Part shown: piece after piece, positions 1-14,419 of the stretch
How the letters are laid out: every line of letters starts with the position of its first letter
Numbering within the stretch: position 1 is the stretch's first letter
NCBI GenBank assembly: GCA_020746875.1
Contig: JAGTJL010000013.1
Coordinates: 1,674,001 to 1,738,000, forward strand
Length of the DNA: 64,000 bases
Reading direction: 5' to 3'
Source of the DNA: Rhexocercosporidium sp. MPI-PUGE-AT-0058
Taxonomy: Eukaryota > Ascomycota > Leotiomycetes > Helotiales
Program-made: the position numbers and the translations under genes
The notes under the pieces: generated by a model
Databases searched by the model: none
What the model was told of the DNA's origin: nothing
What the model saw: only the letters and a program-made list of their open reading frames with translations

Positions 1-2155
1 TTGTAGCACGGGTGTAGGCCGAATTATTAGCGAAAGTCTTTGTTAATAGTTCGGCGCCGATGGAGGGGAGAGCAACGGCTTTAATTACGTAGCCTGGAGG
101 CTTAAGGAGTTCTTTAACGGCGTCGAAGCTAGCTAGGAAATGCCATGCTCTTGGTACAAAAAGAATAATTAGTTATTCAGTCGATATCTTAAGATAATTG
201 AGTATTAGAAAAAAAAAAACTATAAATATACAGCGTATATCTTTTGTTGTAAAAAGCGTTCTTAATTTTCGGAAGTGAAATCAGGCAAGATCAGCTTTCA
301 CTTTCAGACGAAGGTCGAGGGAGGGGGGTTAATCTCGAGGATGGTTTAGTTCGCAACGTCCTCCTTTCGTGATAACAGTCCTAATCCAGAAAGATCAGCG
401 ACGGAGAAGGAAAAGCTAAAAACCTTCTTCCTTACGGAAAAAGCTGTTTTAAGAGTTTGTTCACAATTAAAGTTCAAAAACATCGGTTTTACTTTCCTGC
501 CAAGTCCTATACTGCCAGGGTATCTCAATTGCTGGGATATTGAATTTGTCGGGATACGGAGAACTCACTGGGATCGTGATTTAACATACTACTAATACAT
601 TCCTTCTCGGGTGGATTTGCTTCCGGGCCGCCCCGTTACAGAACTCTCATACTATGGTACCCGGGGAAATACTTAGGTATTACCCTTAAGACGAAGTATT
701 TATTTAATTAAATGCTGGACTCTGGCTATGCCACGAATCAATTTTTGCCGGCAAAGTCTAGAAATGTCAAAGCTCGAGCTAAATTAGCTGCCGCAATGTC
801 CCAATAGCTGCCCGCTCTCTACTCGCTTTACGGAGGATTTAAAGGTCTGCAAATGAGGCTATCCATTATCGACAGATAACCTGTAGCGGGGGGACCGATT
901 TACAGACTATTTAATAAAAAGAAATCTTCATACTAACACGGCTAATGGCGTTATTAACGACAAGCCATAAGAGTACAGAGTAGGCAATTAGTCGGCGGAG
1001 GGCAATGCGAAGATTATCATAGAAATTATACCTAGGGTGTACGGTTCGCTTAGAACGTGTTTTGGGATTGACGCGATTCGCTGGAGACAGGGATGACAGG
1101 CAGCAATGCAAATGAATCAAGCCCGGTTGGGTTTTAGGGAGGACTCTGCATACAACACTAATAGGCAAGGCAGCCCATGTTCGGTTAATCTATGCACAAA
1201 TGTTTGTTTTCTTATATAAGAGGGTTGGCCTCTATTCGTTATAATATAAAGAGGTTATCATTTCCTTTACTTCGAGTTTGTTATTGATTTATTTTGTGCT
1301 GATATAGATTTCGAAAAATAGCGGATATCGACCTCACAAAGAACCGTTAAAGGAAGTTGTAAGCTACGAGCGTTATAATTACTCTACTTACTGTCCTTTT
1401 TATTGTTCTTCGCTTCATTTCACGGTGTATAAAAGGAATTAGTATTAGTGTTAATAATATTATAATACTTATTGCTTTAGTATATTTAACTGTCGCACAC
1501 ACTTACTACCCTTAGACTAGACTGAATTAATAAGGTATAATTCTTTTTTTTTGTAGCATTTGCGGCATATATAATAGGCATTTACTACGGCATAGGAAAG
1601 CACGCAATTATATTAATTACTTTAGAAATTATATCGTATATAAAAGTAAATTAATACCACCGCTTGCTATCGAAGCAATTAATAAAGAAAGTCCTTAATA
1701 ACTTTTAAATGCTTATATGTTACTTGCATTTGCTTTACTAAGTTAGCTCTACTTTTAATATACCTTTAGATTTTCTTAATACGTAATATTAAGATTAGCG
1801 CTTACGTAATCGAGGCACTCTTTATATCTTAAGGCATCTCTATTATTATAATATTTATCTTTTAATACATATCAATCGAGAAGACGTGGAATCTAACTAT
1901 TTATGGCTATTATATTAACTTTAAAGCGTTATTTATTAGCAATACGATCCCTAATAATTTAACTAATATCGCGATCTTGTAACGACGCAAGAGCCTTAGA
2001 CGTGAAGATAGACTTAATACTTAGAATACAAAAACTACAGAGCTACTGTACAGGAGGGAGGCATATATATAAGGAGTCGGAGGGGGGTCGGACCTGTTCC
2101 GGACCCCTGACCTAGCCAAAGCATACCTATCGTTACAGATCTTAGCTTTACTAAT
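1..2155. other. AT-rich, repeat-derived DNA without a recognisable gene
   Basis: No reading frame here resembles a known protein. From about 1200 onward the sequence is strongly AT-rich with many TA dinucleotides, like the RIP-damaged elements that follow, so it is probably another degraded repeat cut by the window edge. The last 100 bases hold a GC-rich patch (about 2070-2110) immediately upstream of the gypsy insertion site. No terminal repeats or target duplications could be paired for this stretch. Confidence 0.5.
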
Positions 2156-2412
2156 TGTCATGTGTATGCCTATCCATTCTATTTATACGGAATCGGGCCC
2201 GTAGTATAAAGAGGCCGAGGCTTTTACGGTATTAATAGAATTAATCCTACTTATATATTTAATTACGCCGGCGTTTTACTTCCTTTTACGGGTAATCTTT
2301 TTTATATATACGCTTCTCCTCTGGACTTCTTTAAAGGCTAGAGATTAGTTCTTTAAATATAATTTACTTTAAACCTTTATAAGGCTTTACTTATTGTAAA
2401 TTTTATTTAATA
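2156..2412 (+). repeat. 5' LTR of the gypsy element
   Basis: It aligns without gaps at both ends to 18154-18410. The original start TGTCATGTG is kept here, and the other copy reads tattatata. In the parts compared the differences are C/T or G/A transitions. This copy has lost more C and G (end reads tttatttaata against ccatctgaca in the 3' copy), so it was hit harder by RIP. Confidence 0.9.
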
Positions 2413-5400
2413 AGTTAATCTCTTTATTTTATAAAGAAGTAATACGAAGGATAAAGGAACGGTTCTTTATTAAGTAATTATATTTAGTAACGCTAGACCT
2501 GCGGGCAACACTCGCTTCGGTAATGCCGCTCGTAATATTCTTTGTGAAATTATAAAATCTATAAATCCCTTTTATATAATTAAAAGCGAAAGTATTTTTA
2601 ATAGCGAACTGCCTTAAAGTATTCGCGGTAATAGTAATAAGGAATCTTTTTATACTTATAGCTAGCTTATTTATACTCGTGAAGAGAAAAATAAAGTTAT
2701 AATTTAAATTAAAAATAATTTAAATATATTTAATTATATAATAAATAATATAATCTTTTTTATTCTTAATATTAATATTAATCTTATAGCTTTAAGTATA
2801 CTTATCGAAGAATAGATCGCTTAGAAGCAGCGCGAGCTCGAAGAGTATATACGCTTATTAATTGAGTTTAAAGTTAAGGATATTTGTGCGAAAACGCGGC
2901 TCACTTATTATAAGAATAATCTTATTAGATTTCGCCGCTTTCGGGTAATCTTTGTCGCTTATACGGACGTAATAAATAAATAATATGCGATTAAAGAAAG
3001 CTTTTAACGAACTCGTAATATAATATTAGATTTTATTATTATTATTTTAATAAAAGACTTTAAGTCATTTTTAATAAAACGTAATCTTAATTTAAGATTA
3101 AAAGCTAACTTATTTAGCCTGTAGCACCTACTTAATAAGGATATTATTAGACTTAGGACTTTACCGGCTCTAGGACATCCTCGGGAAATAACCGTATTAC
3201 TTACGGCAAATTACGTAGCTTATAAACTTAGAATAATATTATTAACGTATTTAAATCTAGACGCTTATATTTTATTAAAATATACTATAGCTTAAGCGAA
3301 AAATAAGCGCGACCGTAAGAAATACTTTACGATTATAATCTTTAAAAAATATAAGAAAAAGAGTTTCGAGAGCCTGCGAAATTGAAAAAATACTTAGGAA
3401 GAGATTTTTAAAGCTCGTTTATATAATTATAATACGCATACGAATTGAGTACGCGTCGTAGCCGCAAATATAAAAGGCGATTTATTAATTTATTAAGGTA
3501 ATATAAAGTAAATTATAATTAGACTCGAGAGTATCCCGCTAATATAAAACTTATTTATTGATTTCTTAAAAAGGCTTTATGTTTTTAAAAAAACTCGAAG
3601 TATTAAAATTATTAAAAATATTAAGCGATTCCGCTAGCAACCGAGCGAGTCTGTTTAAGTAATATGCCGACGGTTTATTATATTTATTAAGAACCGTAAT
3701 ATTCGGATATTTAATAATAATATTATTATTAACCTTTGTAAAGTAATCACGCATATATTAATAGCGCAGCAAATTAACTTTTACGCTTTTATGAACTTTT
3801 TTAATACTTATTAATAATAAAAGAAACTAGTTAACGATATTAAATCTTTTATTAAAAGAACTCAAAGAATATCCTTTAATATACCGAAAGCTAAGTATAA
3901 TAAAAGCGGAAGCGGATAAAGTAATAATAATCTTAAGAATAGCGGATCTCGTAAGAGAAGCCGTAAAGAATATTTTAAGAATAATAATAAGAAGCGCGCA
4001 TTTAACGGCGCCTTTTTAGCTTTTGGTTCCCGACTTTTTAACGAAAGTAAAAATAATAAAAAGAAAAACTATATTAAAAGTATTATATCTTACTACTCTT
4101 ATAAATAAGAAGGTTATTAGTCTAAGGACCGTAGCTGTCTTAAGTTCGTATAATAAGCGTAAAATAATCCTTAAAAGCTAAAAGTAAAAGAACGTTTTAA
4201 AGTAATAAAAAAACCTTTTTTATAAAAAGAAAAGTATATATTATTATACGCGCTAAGGAATAAAAGCTATTTAGTACCGGAAAAGATACGGGAAAAGGTA
4301 ATATTAAGTCTTAAGCGTTAAAAGCTTAAAAGATATTTTTAAACGCTTGTATATTTCTGTAAGACTAAAGCAACTTAAGACAGGTGCGAATGCGTTATTT
4401 AATAATTTAATAAATAATAGTTTAAATTATAATTTTCTTAATAAATATAAAGTTAAGTTATAAGGATTTCTCTTTTTATTTAAGTATAATTAAGAATTTA
4501 TAATATTTAATAAGTATTAATTCTGGGTAATTAACGCTTATAACTTATATATAATAATATAAGACGACTATAGAATCTCGAGAACCTTTCGAAAAAGATT
4601 TTATAATTATAAAGACTTAAAATATAATATAATTCTTGGAATAAAATTCCTTAAATATAAAAGCGCCGGGTATTATAACTAAAAACTTAAAAAATAAGCT
4701 TACGTCTTAACTTAAGACAAGATTTAAATCGTGATAATAAAAGAATTTACTAATACTTTTAATATTAATTTTAAAATAATACCTTATATTATATTTATAT
4801 CTTAATTCGACTGTGATTGTCTAAAGAATTTAGAATTGTGTAAGTATTTAAAGCAATCGTAGGATATTCGTCTTAATATCGGCGTCGTAAACCTGTTGTA
4901 AGTATTAGTTATTTAGTTAAAGACTTTTAAATCGATACTTTTCTTAGACTGACTTATAAATATAATAGATATATACGATGATAATCCGCTAACTGCTCTC
5001 TTTGAAGAATAAATTAGATTCGAGCATGCCATCGATATTAACGTATTACTTTTGTATAGCTTTTTTTATAACTTTTCCGAACTATAACTCGCCGCGCTTC
5101 GGGAATACTTTATTGCTTTGTTATAGAAAAGATAGATTCGTTTATTAAAAAATCCCGTAAGTACGTTAATATTATTTATATTAAAGAAAGATAAGAAATT
5201 GCGTTTATATATAGATTATTAAAGATTAAATAAAGTAATAATTAAAAATCGCTATCCTTTCCTTTTAATCAATAAGACGCTAAACCGTCTTAGCAGAGCC
5301 GTAATATTCACGGCTTTAGATTTAAAGGATATATATTATTATATTAGAATTAAGGAGAAATATAAATAGAAAATAGCTTTTCGTATTAAATATAAATATT

Positions 5401-8000
5401 TTAAATATTTAATAATACTCTTCGGGCTATTTAACGTTTTAATTACGTTTTAAGCGTATATTAACGAAGCGTTAGCGGAATTAATTAATTATTTCGTTAT
5501 TATATATCTCGATAATATTTTAATTTATTTTAAGAATAAAGAAGAGTATTATAAGTATATTAAAGCTATTATAAAATAATTACGTAAGTATAAGCTTTTC
5601 GTTAAACTTAATAAGTATAAATTTAAAATAAATTAAGTCGAGTTCTTAAGATTTAAAGTCGGATTAATTAGCATTTAAGTAGACTTAAAGCGAATCCATT
5701 TAATTTAAAAATAGCTAAAGCCGAAATTTTATAAGAATATTTAGGTTTTTTTAAGCTTTACGAATTTTTATTATAGATTTATATTAAAATACTTTAAAAT
5801 AGCTGTAAGCTTAATAAAGGCTTTTTAAAATATAAAGAATAAAATTAAAAAAGGACCCTTCGAATTTTTTAATATAGTTAAGAAAAGCTTTAAAGATTTA
5901 AAAGTAGTTTTTATTAATATATTAATTATAAGATATTTCGATCTTATAAAGCGCATTCGGATTAAAATTAATACTTCTAGATTTATAATTACTAATACTC
6001 TCTCTTAGTAAACTAATTCTGAAAAAGGATTTAAGCGATATTAAAAACCCGTTATATATTAGTCTTATAAAATAATTAATATTAAGCGGAACTATATTAC
6101 TTATAATAAAGAGCTTTTAATTATTGTTGAATATTTTAAGAAATAAAGGTATTATTTTAAAAGCAATTAATATATTATTAAAATGCTTATAGATTATAAT
6201 AACCTTAAGTATTTTATAATAGCGAAATATTTCGAGAATCGATAAGTACGATAAGTAATATATTTTACTATTTATGATTTTAAAATTTATTATTATAAAA
6301 GTGCCGCAAACCCGGCGAATAAACTTAGTAAAAGGCTAGATTATCGGGAATCTAAAGGCCTTATTAATATTACTTAATTATTAATATTTTAAAATAAATT
6401 AAAAGGAGCTTTTATAAGTACTTTATAAAGTCGAAGAGCCGATATTAAAGCATTCTTAAATAAGGATTATAAGATATTATTAAGAAAATTATTTAGTATT
6501 ATTTAAGATCTTATTAATAGAAAGCCGGATCTAATATTAATAGAACCGGAACGAATTATTTAAAAGAGAATTTTAAAAGCTAAGCATATAAAACTTAATC
6601 TTTTAAATATTATATTTAAAATAATAGCTTTATCTGTGAATATATTATTATATATAAGAAGCGAAGGTTAGCCGCTTATTGTAGGAATTAATAATTATAA
6701 ATATCTTATTTTAATATTATGAATAAGAATAGTAATTAAAAGTCAAATAGTTCTGGTTTTATTAATAAAACTATTATAAGATTTAATTATTTTCGCTTAA
6801 TATAATAATAAAAACTATAGAAATATAACTAATATAACAAGTAAACTTAAATCTTAGTTAAATTAGAAATAAAATTTAAATATATTGGGATTTTTTTAAT
6901 AAGATTTTAAGGTTTATATCTTAAATAATTTAATATTAAAAATAGAAATTATAAAACTTTATTATAATAACTTATTAGTAAGGTATTACGGTATTATAAA
7001 GACTTTATAATTCCTTCGTAGAACTTATTTTTAGGATAAAATAAAAAATAATATTAAAATATATATTAAAAAATGCGATATTTATTAAAAAATCAAATCG
7101 AAACGATATGCGTTATATAAACTTTTAATAAGTTTCCCGAGGTTTTCGCGGCTTTAATCCGAGATTTTAATAGATTTTATTATAGAATTATCGCTTTATA
7201 AAGACTTATTTAATAACTTAAATCTTGATTATATATTAATAATTATTAATCGGTATTTAAAAATAGTCCGGTACTTAGTATATTATAAAACGATTAATGC
7301 TTCCGAACTTGTAGAATTACTATTCGAGAGAGTATTTTTTTTTAGCGTACTTTAAGGCATTGTATTTAATAAAAGTATAATATTTATTAATAAATTCTGG
7401 TCTGTTTTTGCTTTTATATATATATTAAATAAAGATTAAGCTTTATATATTATTCTTAAATAAACAAATAAATAAAAAGATAAAACTAAAATCTAAAAAT
7501 ATACTTTCGCGTTTTTTGCGGAATATTATAGAAAAACTAAATAAGAAAACTAGCTTTTGCTGAGTTTACTTATAATAATTCTTTTTATTAAACGCTTTAA
7601 ATATCTTTATTTTAAGTTTATTACGGCTATAAGCCGGTAATATTATAAAACCTTAAGGATAATATTTAAGGAAGAGAAGTATTAGCTGCCCGAGATAAAA
7701 TTAAGTTATTAAATAATAAACGAGCTGAACTTACGAAAGTTTAAGATCGTGCGTAATAGAATCGGGAAAGCTATTATAATACCTGGTATTTAAATAAATA
7801 TTTCTAATTAAAATAATAAGTAATACTTAATATTAAGAACATTTAATTAAAGACTAGAAAGTTATCGCTAAAATACATTAGCTTATTCTAGATTATTAAG
7901 TACGTAAATAATGCGGCATATACTCTGAAATTGCTAAGCTTATATAAAAAGCTTTACTTAATATTTTATATATTTTTATTAAAAGAATATATAATATAAG

Positions 8001-8184
8001 TGTCGTATAGGCACGGGCAGCTGCTCTCTTGGTACTACACGTAATCTAATTAGGTTCTGCTACTGTAGACCGCCTTCAGGAGAATAACTATCTTCTCCTG
8101 ATTCGGAGAGCTTTTAGAATAATAATTAATTACTTTAATTTAATTATAATTACTTATAATGCTTTAATTTACTTTTATATTATA
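8001..8184 (+). repeat. 5' LTR of the copia element
   Basis: It begins TGTCGTATAGGC and ends tattata, where the partner ends taccata, so the canonical TG...CA ends are RIP-altered to TG...TA. By eye about 23 of 184 positions differ from the 3' copy. All are transitions, in both directions, so both copies were mutated after insertion. Confidence 0.92.
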
Positions 8185-8197
8185 ATTATAAGCCCCG
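8185..8197 (+). other. probable primer-binding site of the copia element (half-tRNA-iMet type)
   Basis: The bases just inside the 5' LTR read attataagccccg. Many copia elements prime on an internal half of initiator tRNA-Met, whose complement includes TTATGAGCCC. One G-to-A change, as RIP makes, would give the sequence seen here. The assignment rests on position and this similarity only. Confidence 0.45.
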
Positions 8198-9477
8198 TTA
8201 ACGAAGCTATTAAGTTAGTATTCTTTCTTTTGTACGCTATTAATTTAAATAAAGCTTGTAAAGTAAGTTTATAAATAAAGAGTATTTGTTATACGTTATA
8301 GAGTTTTTTACTTTATTATAAAGTATAATTCATACCGCTATTTTCTATTAACTCTTTTATTCTACTTTAAACGAGTATAAAAGCCGAGCAACTGGACTCG
8401 ATACCTCTTTAGTCCTTCTTCTTTTATTAAATACTCGAAGCTTACGAGAGCAACTCCTTCGCTATAATAGACTTAACTTTAGCTTCTTCTTTAAATAATC
8501 GAACTCCTCTTAATTACAATAAGCGCACTTAAACTCTTTAGTATTAAGCGTTTAAATCCTTTTATATCTTTTATAAGATATAGAATTTAATAAACTTTAC
8601 GTTGCTAATTGCTCTTAACCTTCTCGACGCCGAACCGAAACCCTTATCGCTAAACGATTTAAGAGTATAATAAAATAAAAAAGTTATTAAGCATAATTTC
8701 TAGGCTCAGGCGAAGTAAGACGAAGATGCTCGCGACCTTATAAAAAAAGGACTTAAGCCGAGCGTATTACCACCGGCAAAAGCTATAATTGAAAATGTAG
8801 CTTTAATATATGCTGCTCTTATAAGGGAACACGTAAAGAAGCTCGCATAATAGACGAAAAAGGCTCGAGCTTATAAGGCAGCTTATAAATAGATTTAAAA
8901 GATAATTAATTCTTTTATTTATTAAGAAGTAATTAAAGAATACGAGAACGAATAAGCTTATATAGAAAAGAAGCAGTTAACCGAGATGATAAACGGAGAC
9001 TTTCAATTAAAATCATAAACTCTTTAATTACTCTTCCGGATCTTTAAGAGAGATTACGCTCCTTCGGAAACAAATACTCGTACGCTAGTATAATCTACTT
9101 ATAGGAAGAAGCTCGCTATTATTAAGGCAAGGCGAATTAATCTTAAGGAGTAGCTCTAAGAATAGAAAATAACTTATTAAAATGCTCTCTTATACGATTT
9201 ACCGGATATTAAAAGACCGCTAATAATACTTGATTTTATTAAAGTAGTACAAAAGAAGCTCGTACCGGAATAAGCGCGCGAACGGCACTCTGAATTATTA
9301 AGAGATAATACTTTTAAAATAATAAATTAATACTTTTTATTTAATTACGTTAACTAATTATCTATTCTTAATAAAGAATTACTTATAGCTTTTAAATAAT
9401 AAAAGATAATAAGCTTATATGCCACTTTTAGAAGAAGATTAAATACTTTTATAACCTCGTTTATTTAACGAAATTAA

Positions 9478-9750
9478 TTGCTAAATACGCGAGTAAATAC
9501 TTGCCCGTATAAGTATTACTTTTATTATTATAAGGCTATTAATTATTATAAACTTCGGTATTACTACGACGGCTCGACGGCGAATAACCTTAAGAACTTA
9601 TTATTAATAAAGGAAATTAAAGAGACTCGACTCCGATTAAAGAGCGACTTCCTTGACCTCCGCCGAGAAATTACTAAATTCAATAAGAATATATTATTAA
9701 TAACGCAACTGGCTTTCGGACCGCCTTTTAGTAATTCCTTTTTTACTTAA
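9478..9750 (+). pseudogene. gag remnant of the copia element with ruined zinc knuckle
   Basis: An open stretch of about 90 codons contains CPYKYYF followed by several Y residues and ends in a charged helix-like part (KEIKETRLRLKSDFLDLRREI). The spacing and the Y runs suggest a CCHC zinc knuckle in which Cys (TGY) and His (CAY) codons became Tyr (TAY), the changes RIP makes on either strand. It lies just upstream of the protease-like segment, as expected for gag. The frame opens with TTG, so no start codon is assigned. Confidence 0.5.
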
Positions 9751-9888
9751 GCATTAGCAACTCTTATAACTCTAAAGCCAGCTACTTTAATAAAAGCAAA
9801 ATACTCTGGAAACGTTTAAGCTTATTTTATAAGCTCTGAATTCCTCGACAAAGCTCTTGTTGCTATAAAGGTATACGCTACTATAGAT

Positions 9889-10188
9889 ATGAATCGTCAT
9901 CTGCTCGTAGAAAGCACCTTGCTTAATAACGGAGTTATTATTTATTTAATAAATTCAGAAGCTTTCTTCATTCCCGGAAGCTTTATTAAATCCACTGCGG
10001 ACGATAGCGTTAAAGCCGGAACGTTAAGCCTAATAATTAAGAGCCGCGATACTCGAGTTCTTAAAAGTGCTCTCTACGGCCTTAACGGACCGAATATAAG
10101 CGATTTAATCCTCTCGAACGTCGCTATTATTAAAAGCTTTAATATTAATATTATTTCAGAAGCTCGCCTTTTACAAGTAAGAGTTTAA
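9889..10188 (+). pseudogene. aspartic-protease-like segment of the copia polyprotein
   Basis: About 99 codons are open. The pattern HLLVES...AFFIPGSFIKSTADDS..AGTLSLIIKS...L..ALYGLN...DLILSNVAIIKSFNINIISEARLLQ matches the copia protease layout: a hydrophobic lead into the active site, an ADDS/ADGS turn, and the I-S-x-x-L end. The catalytic DSG is not visible and was probably altered. It is one of the few uninterrupted pieces of the element and is not a functional enzyme. Confidence 0.5.
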
Positions 10189-13100
10189 TATAATAATTTA
10201 AATTGCACTTTACGCACGAGAACAGCTAAGGACAGTCTGGTTTTAAAGCAATTATAATAATAATTTAACTTAACTTTCTTTAAATATAAGCCTTTTAATT
10301 ACTTTTCGGTTTCTTTAACTACTCGCCGTATTTTAATTCGCTTAAATTATAGCTTTTTAATATTTCTAACGCTAAAAAGGAGCATCCGCTAAGGCTTTCA
10401 GTCGAGTAGACGATATTTGAAACCACGAGTCGACGAAGCTTACTTATAGTATTTGCGCGCAAGTTATTTAAGAAAGGAAGCTTTAAAAAACCTAATGAAA
10501 AATACGCGTAACGTCGAGATTTAAGGCTTAACTCGGTTGAAATACGAGTATTATATAGTAGCTACTGCATAGTAAGTAATAAGTCGTCGTTAATTAAAAA
10601 GAGTAATTACTTATTCTTTTTATTATATTTTTTAGGATTTATTCGATTTTCTAGTAAAGTTTAACGGGAATAGCTGGCTTTTATTAATTAAAAACAAATA
10701 TAATAAGAAATTCTACGAGCGGCTTTTGAAAACTAAAAGATTAATCGCCGTCTTAAATACTCTTAAACCGTTTAAGGCGTAAACGAGACGTTAATTTAGG
10801 CTCTCGGTTTGCAAAATACGCTAAGATAACGATATTTTAATTATAAGGATTAATAGAGTAATTAAGTATGAAAAATAATATAAGGAGAGTAGTATTAATA
10901 TTAAATCTACCCTCTTATATATATATTAACTTAATAAAAGAGTTAAGCGCGTAAGTAAAGAAATAATTAATAAATCAATTAAAATGCGCCTTTCCGTTAA
11001 TTTACTTCGGGCGCTTTAAACGGAATCAGTAATAGCGGTAATTATTCTTTATAATATAAGTCTATCTACTCGTAAAAGCTTTAAGAATTTTAACGAAATA
11101 TTCTAAGCCTGGTTTAAGCAATATTTTCGGTATTACGATTCCAAGCTTACGCTAAAGCTGACAACCGATTTACGGCTTAATTAAAGCAACTTATATACGT
11201 ACGGCTATAGAACTTATCTTATAATTAAAGACCGAGAAACTTTTTGCTAAAAAAGAGCCTTTAAAGTCAACCCGCGAGCGCATTTTAATTACTTAATTAA
11301 ATACGTTTTATTTAATATTTATAAGATTTAAGTGCCTTAATTATAATATATAATAATAATTCGAAATATTACTTTTAACGAAACTTTCTTTTATTTAAGC
11401 TCTTTAAATATAAAAAGAACGGTCGGCTAGCCGCGTTTAATATTAAAAGATCTTACGGAAATACTAAAAGAAGAAAAAGGAGATTAAGACGCTAGTTTTA
11501 TTATAATTAACCGACTGAGCGCACTTAATATATTAAAATTAAAAACACCGTCTATTACTCCGAACGGAGAATAACTAAGCGAAGTAATAAGCGCTATAGA
11601 AGTCGACGAACTTATAAACTCGGAAGTATTAAAACCTTTAATTAAGCTTTTAAGCTCGAGGGTAGAGTTATTTGCTCCCCTTTTAGCTAAATTAATAGAA
11701 GTAAATACGCTACTTTTAGCTGATTTAATAGCTCTTAATTCTATTCAGCTGCTCGTTAGTAAAAACTTAAAGGTGATTTAGCTAAGAAAAAGTGCTAGAC
11801 TTCTTACTTATAAGCACTTTAATTAAATCTTAGAATAAGCCGATATTTTAAGATAATTAGCGTTTAAGAGCGTAATTAAAAGAAGTATTTTACGTAATAT
11901 ATTAAACTTTTAAAATAATATAAGCCTTAAGCGGAAGTCAATATTATAAGTTATAATTTACTTTAAAAAGCTATACGACCAAAAGTGCGGTCTTAAGCGT
12001 CGAGGAGCACTTAAAGAAAGTATCGGCCTTAAATAATTAAAAGCTCTGCCTTAAGTAATTAAGTACGAGGAGTATTTATAATTATCAAAATTAAAAAAAG
12101 ACAGAGAATTAAGTTTACGCTTATTACTCCCGGCTTTAATTAAATTAAATTCCGGCTTATTTAAATCTTTTAAGAGGAAAAGAATAAAAGACCGAATAAT
12201 TAATAAAAGTCGAAAGACTCGAATTAATAATAAAATAACGAAACCGAATCGAAGCGTCTATATAATAATTATTAAAAAGCTAATTACGGAATCATTATAA
12301 CCGTTAAGCAACCGTAAGTACTTAAAGGATTTTCTAAGGACTTTCTGGCCTAATTAAGAACTAGTGCGAAGAGACGGAAAAGACTTAAGCGCAGTTCACG
12401 CTATTATATCAGCGTTTATGCTTAAAAATATCGAAATTCGACAATTAATTAAGCTCTTACGGATTTATTAATTATAAATGCCTAAGGACTTATTAAATTG
12501 GAAAGACTTTAAGGATCACCCGTTAAGCGAGCACTTCCGAGCCGACGCTATTAAAGAGATTACTAACTTTAAGTCGCGTAATTATTAAAGAATCGTCAAA
12601 TATACCTTTACTATTAAGCAACTAATTCCCTTAAAATAAGTATTTCACGCTAAAGTCGATTCGTTAAAGTATTTAACCCGCTATCGCTCCCGAGTCGTTA
12701 TGAGAAGAGACTTATTGCTTGAAACGTTAATTTTATTAATATATATAATTACTTTAGTTACTCGCTCCTTCAGAACCGCTATAACTATTATAATTTAATT
12801 TAATTTAAAAATGATTTAATTTAATATAATAAATGCTTTTATTAACGCTAAACGAAGTAAGATAAGTGCTCGCGTACGCTATTATTTACTAAACGGCTTT
12901 AAATAAGACGGAATAATAATAGAAGTTAATCGCGCACTTTACGGACTTAAAGACTTACCGGCGTTATAATACGGTAATTTCACTTATACTTTAATAACTT
13001 TAAGATTAATCGCTTATAAAAAAGAGCCTTATATATTTATAAACGAGTAACGTATAGTATTTATAATATTTTATATCGACGATATTTAAGTACTTTATTA

Positions 13101-14419
13101 TACTTTGGCTTTTAAAAATACTAAATTAATTACCGACGGCTTAAATATAATATATAAGCTTATCAGAAGAAAGCAAACGAAATAATTCTTAAGCGTTCGT
13201 ATTATTAGAGATCGATTAGCGAAGACTATCTCTTTAATATACGACATTTATATTTAAAAAATTGCTCTTCGATTTAAGTTAGTAAATAGAAATTACTTAA
13301 GTATACTATTACTTTAAGTCGAATTACTAAAGAATTAAGAATAAACTACTCTAGCTCAAATTAAGGAATTTTAAGAGAAAGTTAAATTAATACTTTATAT
13401 TATAATTATATTACGCGCAAACGTCGCTTTTACTACTTTAAGGCTTTTTTACTTCTTAATTAATCCTTCTTAAGAATATTTAATTATAATTAATTAGATA
13501 ATTCGTTACTTTTTCGGCACTCGTTTTTTAGCGATTACTTATAATTATAAGCTGCGCGACTCTTACCTTATAATAATATTAAATGCTTCTTTTGCGAATA
13601 ATATCAAAATAAAGCAATCTTTTAATAAATATATTTTTATACTTTTTAAAAGTTTAATCTTTTAAAGAATAACTTTATAAAATATAATTATTATATTTAT
13701 AATATAAGTAAAGCTTCTTAAAGTTAAGCGCATCGGTAAGGAACTTATAATACTTTAGCGATTCTTTTAAGAATTACGCTTTAATATAAGAGTAACTTAA
13801 ATAATTTTTTATAATAATTAATAAACGATTCGGTTAATCGTTAAAGAAAATTAGCGTATTTTTATTAAGTTACGTTACGTTAATATTTAGAATATATAAT
13901 TACGCTAAGAGTTTTAGAAAAGCACTTTTATAATAAAATATCTTTTTATAAGTTATATATTAATTAATAAACTTATTAAAAACCTTTCTCGGCAGAAATT
14001 TAAAGCATTTATTACTCTTATTAACTTAATAAATATTTATATTTAATTAGAGTAACTCTTTTAAAAGACTTGCTTTAAAATAGTTTTTTATATATATTCT
14101 TTACTTTTTATTTATTTTTAAAATAATTATATAATAAGCTTACCTTTTAATTAAAAAGCTTTATTTATATTATTATATATTCTTTTATAAAATTCTCTTT
14201 TATAAATTTCTATTTATAATTTTATTTTATTAAAGATTAATTGAGCTCGGAGGTATAAATTATTATATTTTAAAGAATTAATTACTTTTAACGATTCTTT
14301 AATTTAAAAGTAAACGTAAGCTTTAGTTTTTAAAATATAAAAAAATACTTAAAGAATAAAAGGTTCTTAAGCTTTAGAAAATAAAAAAGCAGTTCATTTA
14401 TTAAAAAGTAAAAAGCCTA

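Noticed and set aside
911..1168. 85-codon minus-strand frame near the left edge
   Set aside because: Begins without clear homology in degraded, repeat-like DNA. Composition looks random.
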